Source: Bacteroidales bacterium
GTDB taxonomy: Bacteria > Bacteroidota > Bacteroidia > Bacteroidales > UBA932
Length of the DNA stretch: 46,331 bases
Direction: 5' to 3'
NCBI GenBank assembly: GCA_012744435.1
Contig: JAAYCA010000059.1
Span: 1-46,331, forward strand
Both the position numbers and the translations under genes were made by a program. Numbering within the stretch: position 1 is the first letter of the stretch; each line of letters begins with the position of its first letter. The notes beneath the pieces were generated by a model. It did not search any database. It worked only from the letters and a program-made list of their open reading frames with translations, and was not told where the DNA came from. Positions 19,508 to 28,876 of this stretch are shown here, in pieces.

Positions 19508-19935
19508 AATGTCTCTCCTCCGGTAAAGACGGGAATCTCGGACTGGACGCCACCCTCGCTCACGGACACGATGCGGTCCACGACGTAGCGCTGCATGCCC
19601 CGCCAGGGGAGCCAGCCGTTGTATTCCTTGTAGTGGAGCTCCACGTTCTTGCCGCTGCAGAGCATCAGCGAGTCGGCCACGGCCTTGTCCACGACGGAGA
19701 AGTTGAATTCGTTGGACTGCAGGCTCCCGCCCGCTTTCTGGTTGCTCTTGAACCCGGTCTGGATGAGGCGCCCTTCGTAAGTCTTCCAGACCCATCCCTT
19801 ATAGACGATCTGGTTCAGCTCACCGGCCTTGACGCCCTCGCCGAACACGAAGTAGAACTTGAAATACACGAACACGGCGCCCGCCACCAGCAGGATGGCT
19901 ACGAGCCAGGAGATGATTTTTCCTTTGGTTGACAT
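19504..19935 (-). CDS. small membrane-anchored conserved protein, unknown function
   Basis: A 143-residue protein with one N-terminal membrane helix (ISWLVAILLVAGAVFVYFKF, residues 8-27) and an otherwise periplasmic domain with GELNQIVYKGWVWKTYEG and NEFNFSVVDKAV. This resembles a short family conserved in Bacteroidales that is often mislabelled 6-phosphogluconate dehydrogenase. It has no dinucleotide fold and is too short for that. It is first of the four-gene cluster, and its stop overlaps the peptidase start (ATGA). A TATATTTG box lies 28 bases upstream. Confidence 0.8.
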   Translation of the reverse strand: MSTKGKIISWLVAILLVAGAVFVYFKFYFVFGEGVKAGELNQIVYKGWVWKTYEGRLIQTGFKSNQKAGGSLQSNEFNFSVVDKAVADSLMLCSGKNVELHYKEYNGWLPWRGMQRYVVDRIVSVSEGGVQSEIPVFTGGETL

Positions 19936-19962
19936 AATTGCCAGATTGTAGTTACTAAACTA

Positions 19963-19970
19963 CAAATATA
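19963..19970 (-). promoter_or_regulatory. Bacteroidetes -7 box for the peptidase cluster
   Basis: On the minus strand this reads TATATTTG, an exact TAnnTTTG match, in an AT-rich gap upstream of the four-gene cluster. No convincing -33 TTG is seen at the expected 19-21 base spacing. Confidence 0.5.
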
Positions 19971-20038
19971 GCAATTTCCATGAGATCCCGGTTTCCCGGC
20001 CGGATGACGGGAAAGGCCATTTTTTCATGTTATTTTCT

Positions 20039-20046
20039 TACCTTTG
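20039..20046 (+). promoter_or_regulatory. Bacteroidetes -7 box for the PagL-like gene
   Basis: TACCTTTG, an exact TAnnTTTG match, preceded by a T-rich run (20021-20036) where the -33 region would lie. The ATG at 20068 follows at a usual leader distance. Confidence 0.55.
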
Positions 20047-20067
20047 CACCTTCAAATTGAAGCTGAA

Positions 20068-21216
20068 ATGAAGAATCATCTTTATTCCCTGATCTTTGCC
20101 GCCCTGCTCTTTCTGCCGGCGACGGCCTTTGCGCAGAACATCACGGTAAAGGCGGGTGCTACCAAACTGCTTTACGACCAAAGGTATTATCCCGCTATTT
20201 TCGGGGAAGGCGTCGCCCCCACGATACCCACCGTAGGTTTGAACATCGGCTGGAGGGATTACAGCGATTCTCCCTTCGCATCCATCTGCAAGCACCCGGA
20301 AATCGGCGTCGCCTTCCAGGTGGACGGACTGGCCGATGCCATGGCTGTCGACGGCCCGGGACTGGGCAATATTTACAGCGTCTACGGGTTCTTTGACAGG
20401 TCCTTCATAGAAACGGAACATTTCAGTCTCGGTTATTTCGCCGGCTACGGTATCTCCTGCAGCTTCAGCAAGCTGTACGACCCCGTGACCAATCCCAAGA
20501 ATCTTGTCTTCTCCGTTCCGTTCAATTCCCGCATCAAATTCGGCGTTCAGACAAAGTTCAGGTTCGCGGAGCGTTATTATACCGGTCTGGGTTTCTATTT
20601 CAACCACAGTTCCAACGGCGCCATCCATTTCCCCAACAGGGGGTACAACGGCTTTGAGCTGTCGCTTCTGGTAGGAATGGACGAGAAGGGAAATGACAGG
20701 CCTGTTACGGAACGCCGGGAAGACGGTTTCAAGCGCGGATTCCAGTTCGATGTCCAGGCATCCTTCGGCATCATGGCAAACGAGGCCTATTACTATTACT
20801 GCGAAGAGAATCTTGGCGGCGGTGACAATACGCACCATCCCAAATATTCATTCAACGCAGATTGCCTCTACAAATACTGCCGCACCCATGCATCCGGTAT
20901 CGGTTTCGATTTGTTCGTTACGCCGTTCTGCGACCAGATTGCAGAATATGACGGCCGTGGCGAGAAGTACGACCAGCTGTCTGTGGGAATATCCGCCCTG
21001 CACGAGATGTGCTACCGGGACCTGACCCTCACAGTGGGCTTGGGCCGCTATCTCCATCATAACGACGGCATCTCGCGCAACAAGAAGCTCTATCAGATGG
21101 TACACATCAAATACCACTTCCCCTCCCTTGCCGACACCTACATCGGCATCGCCCTCAAAGCGCACAAATTCATGGCCGCCGAGTCCATCCAGCTCTGCCT
21201 CGGCAAACGCTTCTAG
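20068..21216 (+). CDS. PagL-like lipid A deacylase / acyloxyacyl hydrolase family barrel
   Basis: A 382-residue outer-membrane protein that starts at the ATG at 20068 with signal peptide MKNHLYSLIFAALLFLPATAFAQ. The pattern of paired amphipathic strands, ending SIQLCLGKRF, fits a beta-barrel. The PagL-type H-x-S motif is present as His180 and Ser182 in FNHSSNG. A possible acidic partner, Glu197, follows in GFELSL. PagL removes the 3-O acyl chain from lipid A. Whether this relative acts on lipid A is inferred. It is a single-gene unit with its own promoter box, divergent from the peptidase cluster and convergent with the PUL. It appears less GC-rich and richer in Tyr/Phe/Lys than its neighbours, which could be structural or a sign of transfer. 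Confidence 0.78.
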   Translation: MKNHLYSLIFAALLFLPATAFAQNITVKAGATKLLYDQRYYPAIFGEGVAPTIPTVGLNIGWRDYSDSPFASICKHPEIGVAFQVDGLADAMAVDGPGLGNIYSVYGFFDRSFIETEHFSLGYFAGYGISCSFSKLYDPVTNPKNLVFSVPFNSRIKFGVQTKFRFAERYYTGLGFYFNHSSNGAIHFPNRGYNGFELSLLVGMDEKGNDRPVTERREDGFKRGFQFDVQASFGIMANEAYYYYCEENLGGGDNTHHPKYSFNADCLYKYCRTHASGIGFDLFVTPFCDQIAEYDGRGEKYDQLSVGISALHEMCYRDLTLTVGLGRYLHHNDGISRNKKLYQMVHIKYHFPSLADTYIGIALKAHKFMAAESIQLCLGKRF

Positions 21217-21249
21217 CCGCCAGCCCGGCGCAAGGCCCCGGAATGACGG

Positions 21250-23640
21250 TTAGAGTTCTACCGTCAGCTCGTGCCGGCCGGGGGAGTAGGGGATGAAATG
21301 GCTGCCGCCGCTGCCGCTGTTGCGGATGGTCAGGTCATACTCGGCGTCGCGGAAGCGACGGTGGATCCGATACTCCGGGAAACGGTCGGCGGGCAGGCAA
21401 GGCTCGATCCGCAGGCCATCATATCCGGGGTGGATGCCGAGCAGGAACTCCGTGACGGCGTGCCAGTTCCAGGCGGCCGTGCCGGTGAGCCAGCTGTTCT
21501 TGCCCTCGCCGGGGCGGAAAGCATCCTTGCCGGCCACCATCTGGCAATAGACATAGGGCTCCACCTTGTGCAGCTCCTGGTCGCGGATGAAGGCCGGGGA
21601 GATCTTGCAATAATGCTCCCAGGCGTCGTCGGCGCGGCCTGCGAGGGCCTCTCCGATGATCACCCAGGGGTTGTTGTGGCAGAAGACGCCGGCGTTCTCC
21701 TTGTACCCTTCGGGGTAGGAGGAAATCTCGCCGTATTCGAGGTAATAGCGGGAGTAGGCGGGGTGGTTGAGCACGAGGCCGTGCTCGCAGCCGAGAAGCC
21801 GCTTGGCGCTGTCCAGCGCGCGGTCGCACAGACCTTCGTCCGCGCCGATGCGCGCCATGGTGCACCAGCCCTGGCTTTCGATGAAGATCTGCCCTTCTTC
21901 GTTTTCATGCGATCCGATCTTGCGTCCGAAATAGTCATAGGCGCGCAGGAACCATTCTCCGTCCCAGCCATGTCTGCGGATGGCGCATTCCATGTCGGAG
22001 ACCTCCTGATGCACCTTCGCGGCGTCCTGCCCGAGGCGCTCCAGCAGGGCGGCGTATTCCTTGCCCACATACACGAACAGGCCGGCGATCATCAGCGACT
22101 CGGCCTTCGAGCCGCCGGTCTTGTTCTCCGTGGTCTGGAAGGACTCGTCCGGATTGTCCGAGAAACAGTTGAGGTTGAGGCAGTCGTTCCAGTCCGCGCG
22201 GCCGATCAGCGGCAGGCCGTGCGGGCCGCGCCGCTCCTGCACGTGGGCGAAGGAGACGCGCAGGTGCTCCAGCAGGGACGCTTCCGAGCCGGGGACATTG
22301 TCGAAAGGCACCGGCTCGTCCAGAATACCGAAATCACCCGTCTCCTTGATGTAGGCGACGGTGCCGTAGATCAGCCACAGCGGGTCGTCGCCGAAGCCGC
22401 CGCCGATGCCGTCGTTGCCGCGCTTGGTCAGGGGCTGGTACTGGTGGTAGCAGCCGCCGTCGGGGAACTGCGTGGCGGCGATGTCCAGGATCCGCTGGCG
22501 GGCCCGCTCCGGAATCTGGTGGACGAAACCCAGCAGGTCCTGATTGGAGTCGCGGAAACCCATGCCGCGGCCGATGCCGCTCTCGAAGAAGCTGGCGCTG
22601 CGCGACATGTTGAAAGTGACCATGCACTGGTACTGGTTCCAGGTATTCACCATCCGGTCCAGTTCCGGGCAGCCGCTCTCCAGCTGGAACCGGTTCAGCA
22701 GGTCGTCCCAGCAGCGGTTCAGTGCCGCGAAGGCGGCATCCACCTTCTCCTCGCTGCCGAACGCATCCAGCAGCTCGTGTGCGCGGGTCTTGTCGATGCT
22801 CCCGTCCGGGGCGAACTTGCTCTCCGGCGGGTTTTCGACATAGCCCAGCACGAAGATGAGCGTACGGCTTTCGCCGGGCGCCAGGTGCAGGCGGAAACGG
22901 TGCGAAGCGACGGGGCTCCAGCCGTGGGCCACGGAGTTGCCGGAGCATCCGGCCCGTACGTTCTGCGGCGCGTCGAAGCCGTTGTACGCTCCGATGAAGG
23001 TCTCGCGGTCGGTGTCGAAGCCGTCAATGGGCGCATTCACGCCATAGAAGGCGTAATGGTTGCGCCGCTCGCGGTATTCGGTCTTGTGGTAAAGGGTGCT
23101 GCCTTCGATCTCCACCTCGCCGGTGGAGAGGTTGCGCTGGAAATTCTCCATGTCGGTGGCGGCGTTCCACAGGCACCATTCCACGAAGGAAAAGAGCTGG
23201 AAGTCGCGCGGGGCGTTCCCTTCGTTGGTCAGGGTGAGTTTCTGGACTTCGCAGCGCCGGCCCGGGGGCACGAAGAAAAGCACTTCCGCGTGGAGACCGC
23301 CCTTCTGCCCGCAGATGCGGGTATAACCCATGCCATGGCGGCACTCGTAGGCGTCCAGCGGGGTCTTGCAGGGCTTCCAGCCGGGATTCCAGACGCTGCC
23401 GTCCGCCTCCCGGATGTAGAAATAGCGTCCGCCGTCGTCCATCGGGACGCCGTTGTAGCGGTAGCGCAGGATCCTGCGGAACTTCGCGTCCCGGCAGAAA
23501 CAGTAGCCGCCGGCGGTGTTGGATATCAGGGAGAAGAAATCGTCGTTCCCCAGGTAATTGATCCAGGGGAAAGGCGTTGCCGGGTCTGTGATCACGAACT
23601 CCCGTGCCGCATCGTCAAAATGGCCGTAATGTTTATCCAT
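21250..23640 (-). CDS. GH94 cellobiose phosphorylase
   Basis: A 796-residue cytosolic phosphorylase predicted to convert cellobiose and phosphate to glucose-1-phosphate and glucose. The length matches cellobiose phosphorylases (about 800-820). The N-terminal beta-sandwich domain (1-290) has [17 protein letters not shown] and [20 protein letters not shown]. The (alpha/alpha)6 barrel has [17 protein letters not shown] and [12 protein letters not shown] with the general acid Asp near residue 483. The phosphate-site region [14 protein letters not shown] is also seen. There is no signal peptide. It is the last gene of the PUL minus-strand run, 4 bases after the transporter gene. Cellodextrin phosphorylase is longer, so cellobiose or a related Glc-beta-1,4 disaccharide is the best guess. 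Its presence argues that the substrate contains Glc-Glc links. Confidence 0.92.
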   Translation of the reverse strand: MDKHYGHFDDAAREFVITDPATPFPWINYLGNDDFFSLISNTAGGYCFCRDAKFRRILRYRYNGVPMDDGGRYFYIREADGSVWNPGWKPCKTPLDAYECRHGMGYTRICGQKGGLHAEVLFFVPPGRRCEVQKLTLTNEGNAPRDFQLFSFVEWCLWNAATDMENFQRNLSTGEVEIEGSTLYHKTEYRERRNHYAFYGVNAPIDGFDTDRETFIGAYNGFDAPQNVRAGCSGNSVAHGWSPVASHRFRLHLAPGESRTLIFVLGYVENPPESKFAPDGSIDKTRAHELLDAFGSEEKVDAAFAALNRCWDDLLNRFQLESGCPELDRMVNTWNQYQCMVTFNMSRSASFFESGIGRGMGFRDSNQDLLGFVHQIPERARQRILDIAATQFPDGGCYHQYQPLTKRGNDGIGGGFGDDPLWLIYGTVAYIKETGDFGILDEPVPFDNVPGSEASLLEHLRVSFAHVQERRGPHGLPLIGRADWNDCLNLNCFSDNPDESFQTTENKTGGSKAESLMIAGLFVYVGKEYAALLERLGQDAAKVHQEVSDMECAIRRHGWDGEWFLRAYDYFGRKIGSHENEEGQIFIESQGWCTMARIGADEGLCDRALDSAKRLLGCEHGLVLNHPAYSRYYLEYGEISSYPEGYKENAGVFCHNNPWVIIGEALAGRADDAWEHYCKISPAFIRDQELHKVEPYVYCQMVAGKDAFRPGEGKNSWLTGTAAWNWHAVTEFLLGIHPGYDGLRIEPCLPADRFPEYRIHRRFRDAEYDLTIRNSGSGGSHFIPYSPGRHELTVEL

Positions 23641-23644
23641 GCAC

Positions 23645-24988
23645 CTACTTCTTGATGGGATACAGGTGAAGCAGGAAGACGATCAAGAAGGCGAGCGCGG
23701 CCGGGAAGAGGGAGAACAGGCTCCAGATCATGTGCTGGACCGAAGCCTCGTTGGTGATGGTGACCACCGTCTGTCCCGTGGCGGGATCGGTGCCGGAGAT
23801 GAAGCCGGAGAGGCCCAGCAGCATGGCCACGAGGGCGCCCGAGATGGCCGAACCGAATTTCTGCGCCATCGTGCCGGAGGAGAAGATGAGGCCCGTGGAG
23901 GAGGTGCCGTTCTTCTCGGTGGCATAGTCGGCCACATCGGCATACATCGACCAGAGCAGCGGCGAATAGAGGCCGATGCCGACGGAGGTGAGGATGACCA
24001 CCGCGATCATCACCCAGATGTACTTCGGGTCCATCGGAATGAAGAAGAAAGCGATGGAGGTCACGGCGCAGATGATGGCCGCCAGGCGGAAGGCGCGCTT
24101 CTTGGAGCCCGCCCATTTCGTGAATTTGGGCGACAGGCCGCCGAAGATCATGCAGGTGACCTCGCCGAAGGTCATGAAGACGGTGTAGTTGATGATGAGG
24201 CCCGACACGGTGACGTCGCCGTGCAGGCAGTATTCCAGCAGGTAGCCGGCCACGGCGTAGCGGAATCCGTTGAAGAAATTGGTGCAGATGCCGATGAGCG
24301 TGAGGTAGATCCACGGCTTGTTGCGGAACAGGTCGGCGAAGGGCTTGAAGGAGAACTTCTCGGCCCGGACGGGTTTCAGGCGCTCCTTCGTGAGCAAGCC
24401 GCAGGCCAGGGTGCCCAGGGCCGCCAGGGCGCCCAGGATCACGCCCACCACGGCGTACTGGTGCGCTTCGGTGCCGCCCACCATCTTCTGCAGATAGGGG
24501 AAAGAAAGCAGGGTGATGAAGCCCATCGCATAGGCGCCGACCATCCGATAGGACGAGAACTGGTTCTTTTCGTCGTCATTGTCGGTCATCACGCCCAGCA
24601 GCGACCCGTAAGGCACGTTCACGGCGGTATAGACGGCCATCATGAGCAGATACAGCGCGTAGGCGTAGATGCGCTTGCCGACGGGACCCAGCGCGGGCGT
24701 GTACAGCAGCAGCGCAAAGACGACCCCCAGCGGGATGGCGCCGAAGATGAGCCAGGGCCGGTAGGTGCCCCAGCGGGACTGCGTGCGGTCGGCCAGCGCT
24801 CCCATGAGTGGGTCGGTGACGACGTCGAACAGGCGCGCCACCAGCATCAGCGCCGCCGTATCGGCCACGGTGAGGCCGAAGATATTGGTGAAAAACAGGG
24901 GGAATGCGATGGACATCACCTTCCAGGTGATACCGCCGGCGGCGGCATCGCCCAGGGCGTATCCGATCTTCTCTGACAGCTTGGCCAT
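23645..24988 (-). CDS. GPH-type (MFS) disaccharide:cation symporter
   Basis: A 447-residue inner-membrane carrier of the glycoside-pentoside-hexuronide family with about 12 hydrophobic helices. Family marks are [19 protein letters not shown] at the N terminus, the loop [21 protein letters not shown] and [15 protein letters not shown] second-half loop has [23 protein letters not shown]. Such carriers next to GH130 and epimerase genes import mannobiose, mannosylglucose or cellobiose from the periplasm. Exact substrate and coupling ion are inferred. It starts 2 bases before the GH130 stop region, so the genes are effectively fused in one transcript. Confidence 0.92.
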   Translation of the reverse strand: MAKLSEKIGYALGDAAAGGITWKVMSIAFPLFFTNIFGLTVADTAALMLVARLFDVVTDPLMGALADRTQSRWGTYRPWLIFGAIPLGVVFALLLYTPALGPVGKRIYAYALYLLMMAVYTAVNVPYGSLLGVMTDNDDEKNQFSSYRMVGAYAMGFITLLSFPYLQKMVGGTEAHQYAVVGVILGALAALGTLACGLLTKERLKPVRAEKFSFKPFADLFRNKPWIYLTLIGICTNFFNGFRYAVAGYLLEYCLHGDVTVSGLIINYTVFMTFGEVTCMIFGGLSPKFTKWAGSKKRAFRLAAIICAVTSIAFFFIPMDPKYIWVMIAVVILTSVGIGLYSPLLWSMYADVADYATEKNGTSSTGLIFSSGTMAQKFGSAISGALVAMLLGLSGFISGTDPATGQTVVTITNEASVQHMIWSLFSLFPAALAFLIVFLLHLYPIKK

Positions 24989-24990
24989 GG

Positions 24991-26163
24991 CTACGCAGTT
25001 ATGTTATTCAGGTTCTTGTCAATCAGATGGTTGAGGCGCCGGACCGTCTCGCCGGTCCGGTAGCCGTCCGGTTCGGTGTGCAGGCAGTAGTCCACGAGGC
25101 GGTCCACCGTGCTGGTGGCCACGTGCATCCGGGTATCGGAGGAAGCGTAGTAGATGAACACCTTTCCGTCCGGGTCGACGATCCAGCCGTTGGTGAACAG
25201 CACGTTCATCACGTCGCCGATGTATTCTCCGCCTTGCGGGGCGATGAAATAACCTGCAGGTTCCGCGATGATGCGTGTGGGATCGTCCAGGGCCGTCATG
25301 TAGAGGTAGAGGACATAACGCAGGCCGCAGGCGCATCCGCGCACGCCGTGCGCGAGGTGCAGCCAGCCCTGCGGGGTCTTGATGGGATGCGGGCCCTCGC
25401 CGTTCTTGCTCTCCGTGATGGTGTGGTAGTGACGGGCGTTGATGATCTTCTCGTCCCGGACTTCTGCATGCGTGATGTCGTCCACGAGCGCCCAGCCGAT
25501 GCCGCCCCCGCCGCCCGCGTCGATGAATCCGTCCTGCGGGCGGGTATAGAGGGCATATTTCCCATCCACAAACTCGGGATGCAGCACGACGTTGCGCTGC
25601 TGCGAGGAGGACTTCAGGTCGGGCAGGCGCTCCCACTCGATCAGGTCGCGGGTGCGGGCGATGCCACAGGCCGCCACGGCCGAGGAGAGGTCGCCGGGCG
25701 CCGCGGCGGGATCCTTGCGCTCCACGCAGAACAGGCCGTAGATCCATCCGTCCTCGTGGCGCGTCAGGCGCATGTCATACACGTTGGTGGCCGGTTCGCC
25801 CCATTCGGGCATGGTGACCGGGCGCGGCCAGAAACGGAAATGGTCCACGCCGTTGGGGCTCTCGGCCACGGCGAAGAAGGATTTGCGGTCGGCCGCTTCC
25901 ACGCGGGCGACCAGCACGTACTTGTCCCCCCACTTGATGGCGCCGCTGTTGAACACGGCGTTGATGCCGAAGCGCTCCATCAAGCATGGATTGGTCTTTT
26001 CATCCAGGTCATAACGCCACTCGATGGGGGCGTGCGCCGCAGTCAGGACGGGATGCTCGTAGCGTTCGTAGATGTCGTTCCCGGGGATGGGACGGTTGGG
26101 GCGCGTAAGCAGTGCCTCATGTTCGCGGCGGAGTTCCGAGAGTCTCTCAGTAAAGGATTTCAT
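24991..26163 (-). CDS. GH130 4-O-beta-D-mannosyl-D-glucose phosphorylase
   Basis: A 390-residue cytosolic phosphorylase predicted to convert Man-beta-1,4-Glc and phosphate to mannose-1-phosphate and glucose. Length and sequence match the GH130_1 type (the characterised Bacteroides fragilis enzyme is about the same size). The predicted proton donor is Asp130 in NVYDMRLT, one residue from the known Asp131. Phosphate-site marks include [36 protein letters not shown] and the [17 protein letters not shown] segment. There is no signal peptide. It works downstream of the 2-epimerase at 43588. The mannosyl-mannose-specific GH130_2 type is a less likely alternative. Confidence 0.93.
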   Translation of the reverse strand: MKSFTERLSELRREHEALLTRPNRPIPGNDIYERYEHPVLTAAHAPIEWRYDLDEKTNPCLMERFGINAVFNSGAIKWGDKYVLVARVEAADRKSFFAVAESPNGVDHFRFWPRPVTMPEWGEPATNVYDMRLTRHEDGWIYGLFCVERKDPAAAPGDLSSAVAACGIARTRDLIEWERLPDLKSSSQQRNVVLHPEFVDGKYALYTRPQDGFIDAGGGGGIGWALVDDITHAEVRDEKIINARHYHTITESKNGEGPHPIKTPQGWLHLAHGVRGCACGLRYVLYLYMTALDDPTRIIAEPAGYFIAPQGGEYIGDVMNVLFTNGWIVDPDGKVFIYYASSDTRMHVATSTVDRLVDYCLHTEPDGYRTGETVRRLNHLIDKNLNNITA

Positions 26164-26172
26164 CGGTTTTGC

Positions 26173-27250
26173 TTATAGTACAGTTATCTTGTCTTGCCGG
26201 ATCCAGGCGGCGAAGTCTTCGGCGCTCGCCTGTCCGGGGTATGGGGCATAGAAATGGGTGGGCCTGTCGCTGGCGTTGCGCCAGGTCAGCACGTAGCTGA
26301 CCGGGAAGCCGGCGATGGCTTCCGACAGCGTGCCGGTCCACCAGCGGGGGTCCGGCAGGCCCTCCAGGCCGGTCTCCGTGACGGCGAGGATCTTGCCGTG
26401 CGTCTCGCAGAAGCGCTGCAGGGAGCCAAGCCCCGCATGCATCTGCCGGATATAACCTTCCCGGTCGGGGGAGGCGTAGCAGTCGAGTCCGACAACATCC
26501 ACGTACGCATCGCCCGGGTAGCGCGTCTCCCACTGCTCGAAGTCCCGGTCCATGTAATTGGGGGAAATGGCCCAGACCAGACCCTCGATGCCGCGTTTGC
26601 CGGTGAGGTGCTCCCAGGTCATGCGCCACAGGGCGTTGTACTCCTCGTCCGTGCAAAGGGCGCGGCCCCACCAGAACCAGCTGCCGCTGTGCTCGTGCCA
26701 GGGGCGGAACAGCACGGGGATCTGCGCGCCGTCCTCCGTTTTCAGCGAAAGGATCCAGTCGGCGAGCCGGTCGAGCCAGCGCTCGAACAGGTCATGCTTC
26801 TGTCCGCCGGAGCACGGACGCGACCACCTTGTCGGAGGAGACGTCCCAGGCGTCGCCGCCCGTGAGCGGATTGCGCAGGTGCCAGCTCAGGCTGACGATT
26901 CCGCCGCGCGCATGATGGGCGATGGCAGCCTCGCGCATCAGGGCGAAATCATTGCCGTCGAGGTTGCGCGCGTCGCCCAGCTCGATGCCGCCCATATCGA
27001 GGCCCAGGATGGCGGGATAGTGTCCGCACGCGTCCTTGACGTCGGACCGGGTCAGGTCGGGGGCCGTCTCGAGATTGGCGTTCCAACTGTGGCCGTACAT
27101 CAGGTCGTCCTGGTGGCCGTAGAGCGGCGTGCCGGCGGCAGCGGCTTCGGCGAGCCGCTGCGCAGGCTCCGCCGTCTGGCCCGGGCTGCAGGCGGCCAGG
27201 AAGGCGGCGCAGGCGGCCGCCAGCAGGGTCTGAGGTTTCAGTAATATCAT
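26173..27250 (-). pseudogene. GH26 beta-mannanase lipoprotein, disrupted by a frameshift
   Basis: Two adjacent minus-strand frames together make one GH26 endo-beta-1,4-mannanase of about 358 residues. The first part starts at 27250 with lipoprotein signal MILLKPQTLLAAACAAFLAAC (lipobox LAAC, Cys21). It carries the family start TPLYGHQDDLMYGHSW and SLSWHLRNPLTGGDAW, then runs into a stop at 26792. The second part continues in a different frame with GQKHDLFERWLDRLADW, the acid/base Glu in RPWHEHSGSWFWWG and the nucleophile Glu in LAVTETG. The switch lies near 26803-26814 in a GC-rich run, and one extra base there explains it. Each part alone lacks half the barrel, so the enzyme is inactive as read. 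The intact enzyme would cut mannan at the cell surface. It begins 5 bases after the GH5 stop. Confidence 0.87.
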
Positions 27251-27255
27251 CAGTT

Positions 27256-28788
27256 CTATTTCTTGCTGTCTTCGTAGGCCTGCAGGATGGCGTCCTTGAG
27301 CTTGGGCTTCGTCCATTGGGGGACGGAGCGGTCCTGGCCGTCAGTCAGTCCCATCCAGTAGAAACACGGAATGTTGTATTGGGCTGCGGCGGAAACGTAG
27401 CACGCGGCCTGCTTGGCCAGTTCGTTCTCGCTGCGCTTGCCCGTGTCGGCGCCGAATTCGCCCAGCACGCAGGGGATTCCCTTGCTCACCAGGTAGGTGT
27501 TCAGACCGTCGATGATGCCTTTCACTTCGGTCTCGCAGGCGGCGTCGAAGACTTCCTTGGGGGTGTTCGTGTCAAAGGCAAAATGGTAAGGCGCGTAGCT
27601 GTGGACTTCAGCCATCAGATGGCCTTCCACGCTGTCTTCCGGGAGCCGGAACGCCTGGAGCACGGCCGGCTGGGTGCTGGCCGCGTAGGTGTTGAGGATC
27701 AGGTTCCTGTACGTATTCTTCCCTCCCGTCGCGCGGACGGTGGCTACGAAGTCTGCATTGTATTTGTTGATGACTTCGTGGGCTTCCGCCGTGGAAGCGT
27801 TCCAGGTGCTGTTCTTGTCCAGCATTTCGTTGAAGGACTCGAACACGAGCCGCTGCCCGTAATCCTGGAACTCCGTGGCGATCTGCTGCCAGAGTGCCTT
27901 GTATTTCTCTTTGACACTGTCGTACACCTCGTTGTCGGCGCGGAGCCAGGCGGTGCTGGACGATCCCGTGTCGTGGTGGACGTTGAGGATGCAGTACATG
28001 CCCTCGTCGAGGACGTAGCCTACGACTTCCTTCACCCGGGCCATCCAGGTCGGATCCACGGTGTTGCCTGTCCAGGAAGACCAGTGGCCCTTGTCGCCCG
28101 ATACGCTCACGCTGAGCGTCCCCATGTGGGGATACCAGGTCACAGGGACGCGGATGGCGCCGAAGCCATCCTCGCGGAGCATGTGGATGAGCTCGCGCGT
28201 GGCTTGAGGCTGTCCCCATGCGGTCTCGTAATCCTTCACGGTGCGGCTGGTGAACGCTTCGATCCACATGTTGTCCCGGTCGCCGCTGTTGGACTCCAGC
28301 GTGTTGCCCAGGTTCCAGCCCAAGCCCATGTGGATGGCGGCGTCGGCGGCACTTTCCCAGTTCTGCGGCTCGGGATCGGGCCCCGGGGGAGCGGGTGTCG
28401 CCTTGGTCGAGAAGTGGAACTGGATGGCGGCGCTGCCTTTCTGCCGGGTCCTGTAGCCCTGGACTGTGCCCTCCGGAAGGGTGAGCGTATAGCTCTTGCC
28501 GCGGGCGAGCCCGCCGACGTCCACCGTCAGCTGCGTCGCGTAGGCGCTGACGCCGTCGATCCACGCACCTCCGTCCACGGTGATCCCGGCCTGGGCCTGC
28601 GCCGTGCATTTGATGTTCTGGTCGAAGGTGAATACGATGGACAGGGTGGTGCCGGTGAGATTGCCGACCCCGTCCTCCGGAGAGGAGGAGACGAGCGCCG
28701 GAGCGGCGGATTCCTCCGGCTGCGGCGCTTTCGTGCCGTTGCAGGCGACGGCCAGCAGCAGGAGGGGAAGGTATCTGAAAAGTTTCAT
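27256..28788 (-). CDS. GH5 (GH5_4-like) endo-beta-1,4-glucanase/glucomannanase lipoprotein
   Basis: A 510-residue surface lipoprotein. The lipobox LAVAC gives Cys16. Residues about 30-130 form an Ig-like domain of the bacterial Big_5 type (VSSSPEDGVGNL..., ending IQFHFSTKA), followed by a Pro-rich linker (131-142). The GH5 barrel (145-510) has GWNLGNTLES, RVPVTWYPHMG, NVHHD, the acid/base Glu321 in FESFNEM, HSYAPYHF and the nucleophile Glu444 in VLGEFGAD. The GWNLGNTL motif points to subfamily GH5_4, whose members cut beta-glucans, xyloglucan or glucomannan. With the mannanases nearby, glucomannan is the favoured target. It is preceded by a strong hairpin and lies 89 bases after the glycan-binding protein gene. 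Confidence 0.9.
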   Translation of the reverse strand: MKLFRYLPLLLLAVACNGTKAPQPEESAAPALVSSSPEDGVGNLTGTTLSIVFTFDQNIKCTAQAQAGITVDGGAWIDGVSAYATQLTVDVGGLARGKSYTLTLPEGTVQGYRTRQKGSAAIQFHFSTKATPAPPGPDPEPQNWESAADAAIHMGLGWNLGNTLESNSGDRDNMWIEAFTSRTVKDYETAWGQPQATRELIHMLREDGFGAIRVPVTWYPHMGTLSVSVSGDKGHWSSWTGNTVDPTWMARVKEVVGYVLDEGMYCILNVHHDTGSSSTAWLRADNEVYDSVKEKYKALWQQIATEFQDYGQRLVFESFNEMLDKNSTWNASTAEAHEVINKYNADFVATVRATGGKNTYRNLILNTYAASTQPAVLQAFRLPEDSVEGHLMAEVHSYAPYHFAFDTNTPKEVFDAACETEVKGIIDGLNTYLVSKGIPCVLGEFGADTGKRSENELAKQAACYVSAAAQYNIPCFYWMGLTDGQDRSVPQWTKPKLKDAILQAYEDSKK

Positions 28789-28809
28789 GTCAAATGCTTG
28801 GAATGGATC

Positions 28810-28835
28810 CCGGAGGGAGGGTCAGCTCCCTCCGG
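28810..28835 (-). terminator. perfect 10-bp hairpin between binding-protein gene and enzyme genes
   Basis: CCGGAGGGAG (28810-28819) pairs perfectly with CTCCCTCCGG (28826-28835) around a 6-base loop. It lies between the stop of the IPT/TIG gene and the GH5 start on the minus-strand transcript. No T-tract follows, so it is more likely an attenuating or mRNA-stabilising stem than a full intrinsic terminator. Confidence 0.55.
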
Positions 28836-28876
28836 AATAATAGAATTACAAACTACCTGAAGTAGCGTTTGATGAC

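Noticed and set aside
28810..28835. Full intrinsic terminator ending the PUL transcript
   Set aside because: No T-tract follows the stem on the minus strand and the downstream genes have no visible promoter of their own.
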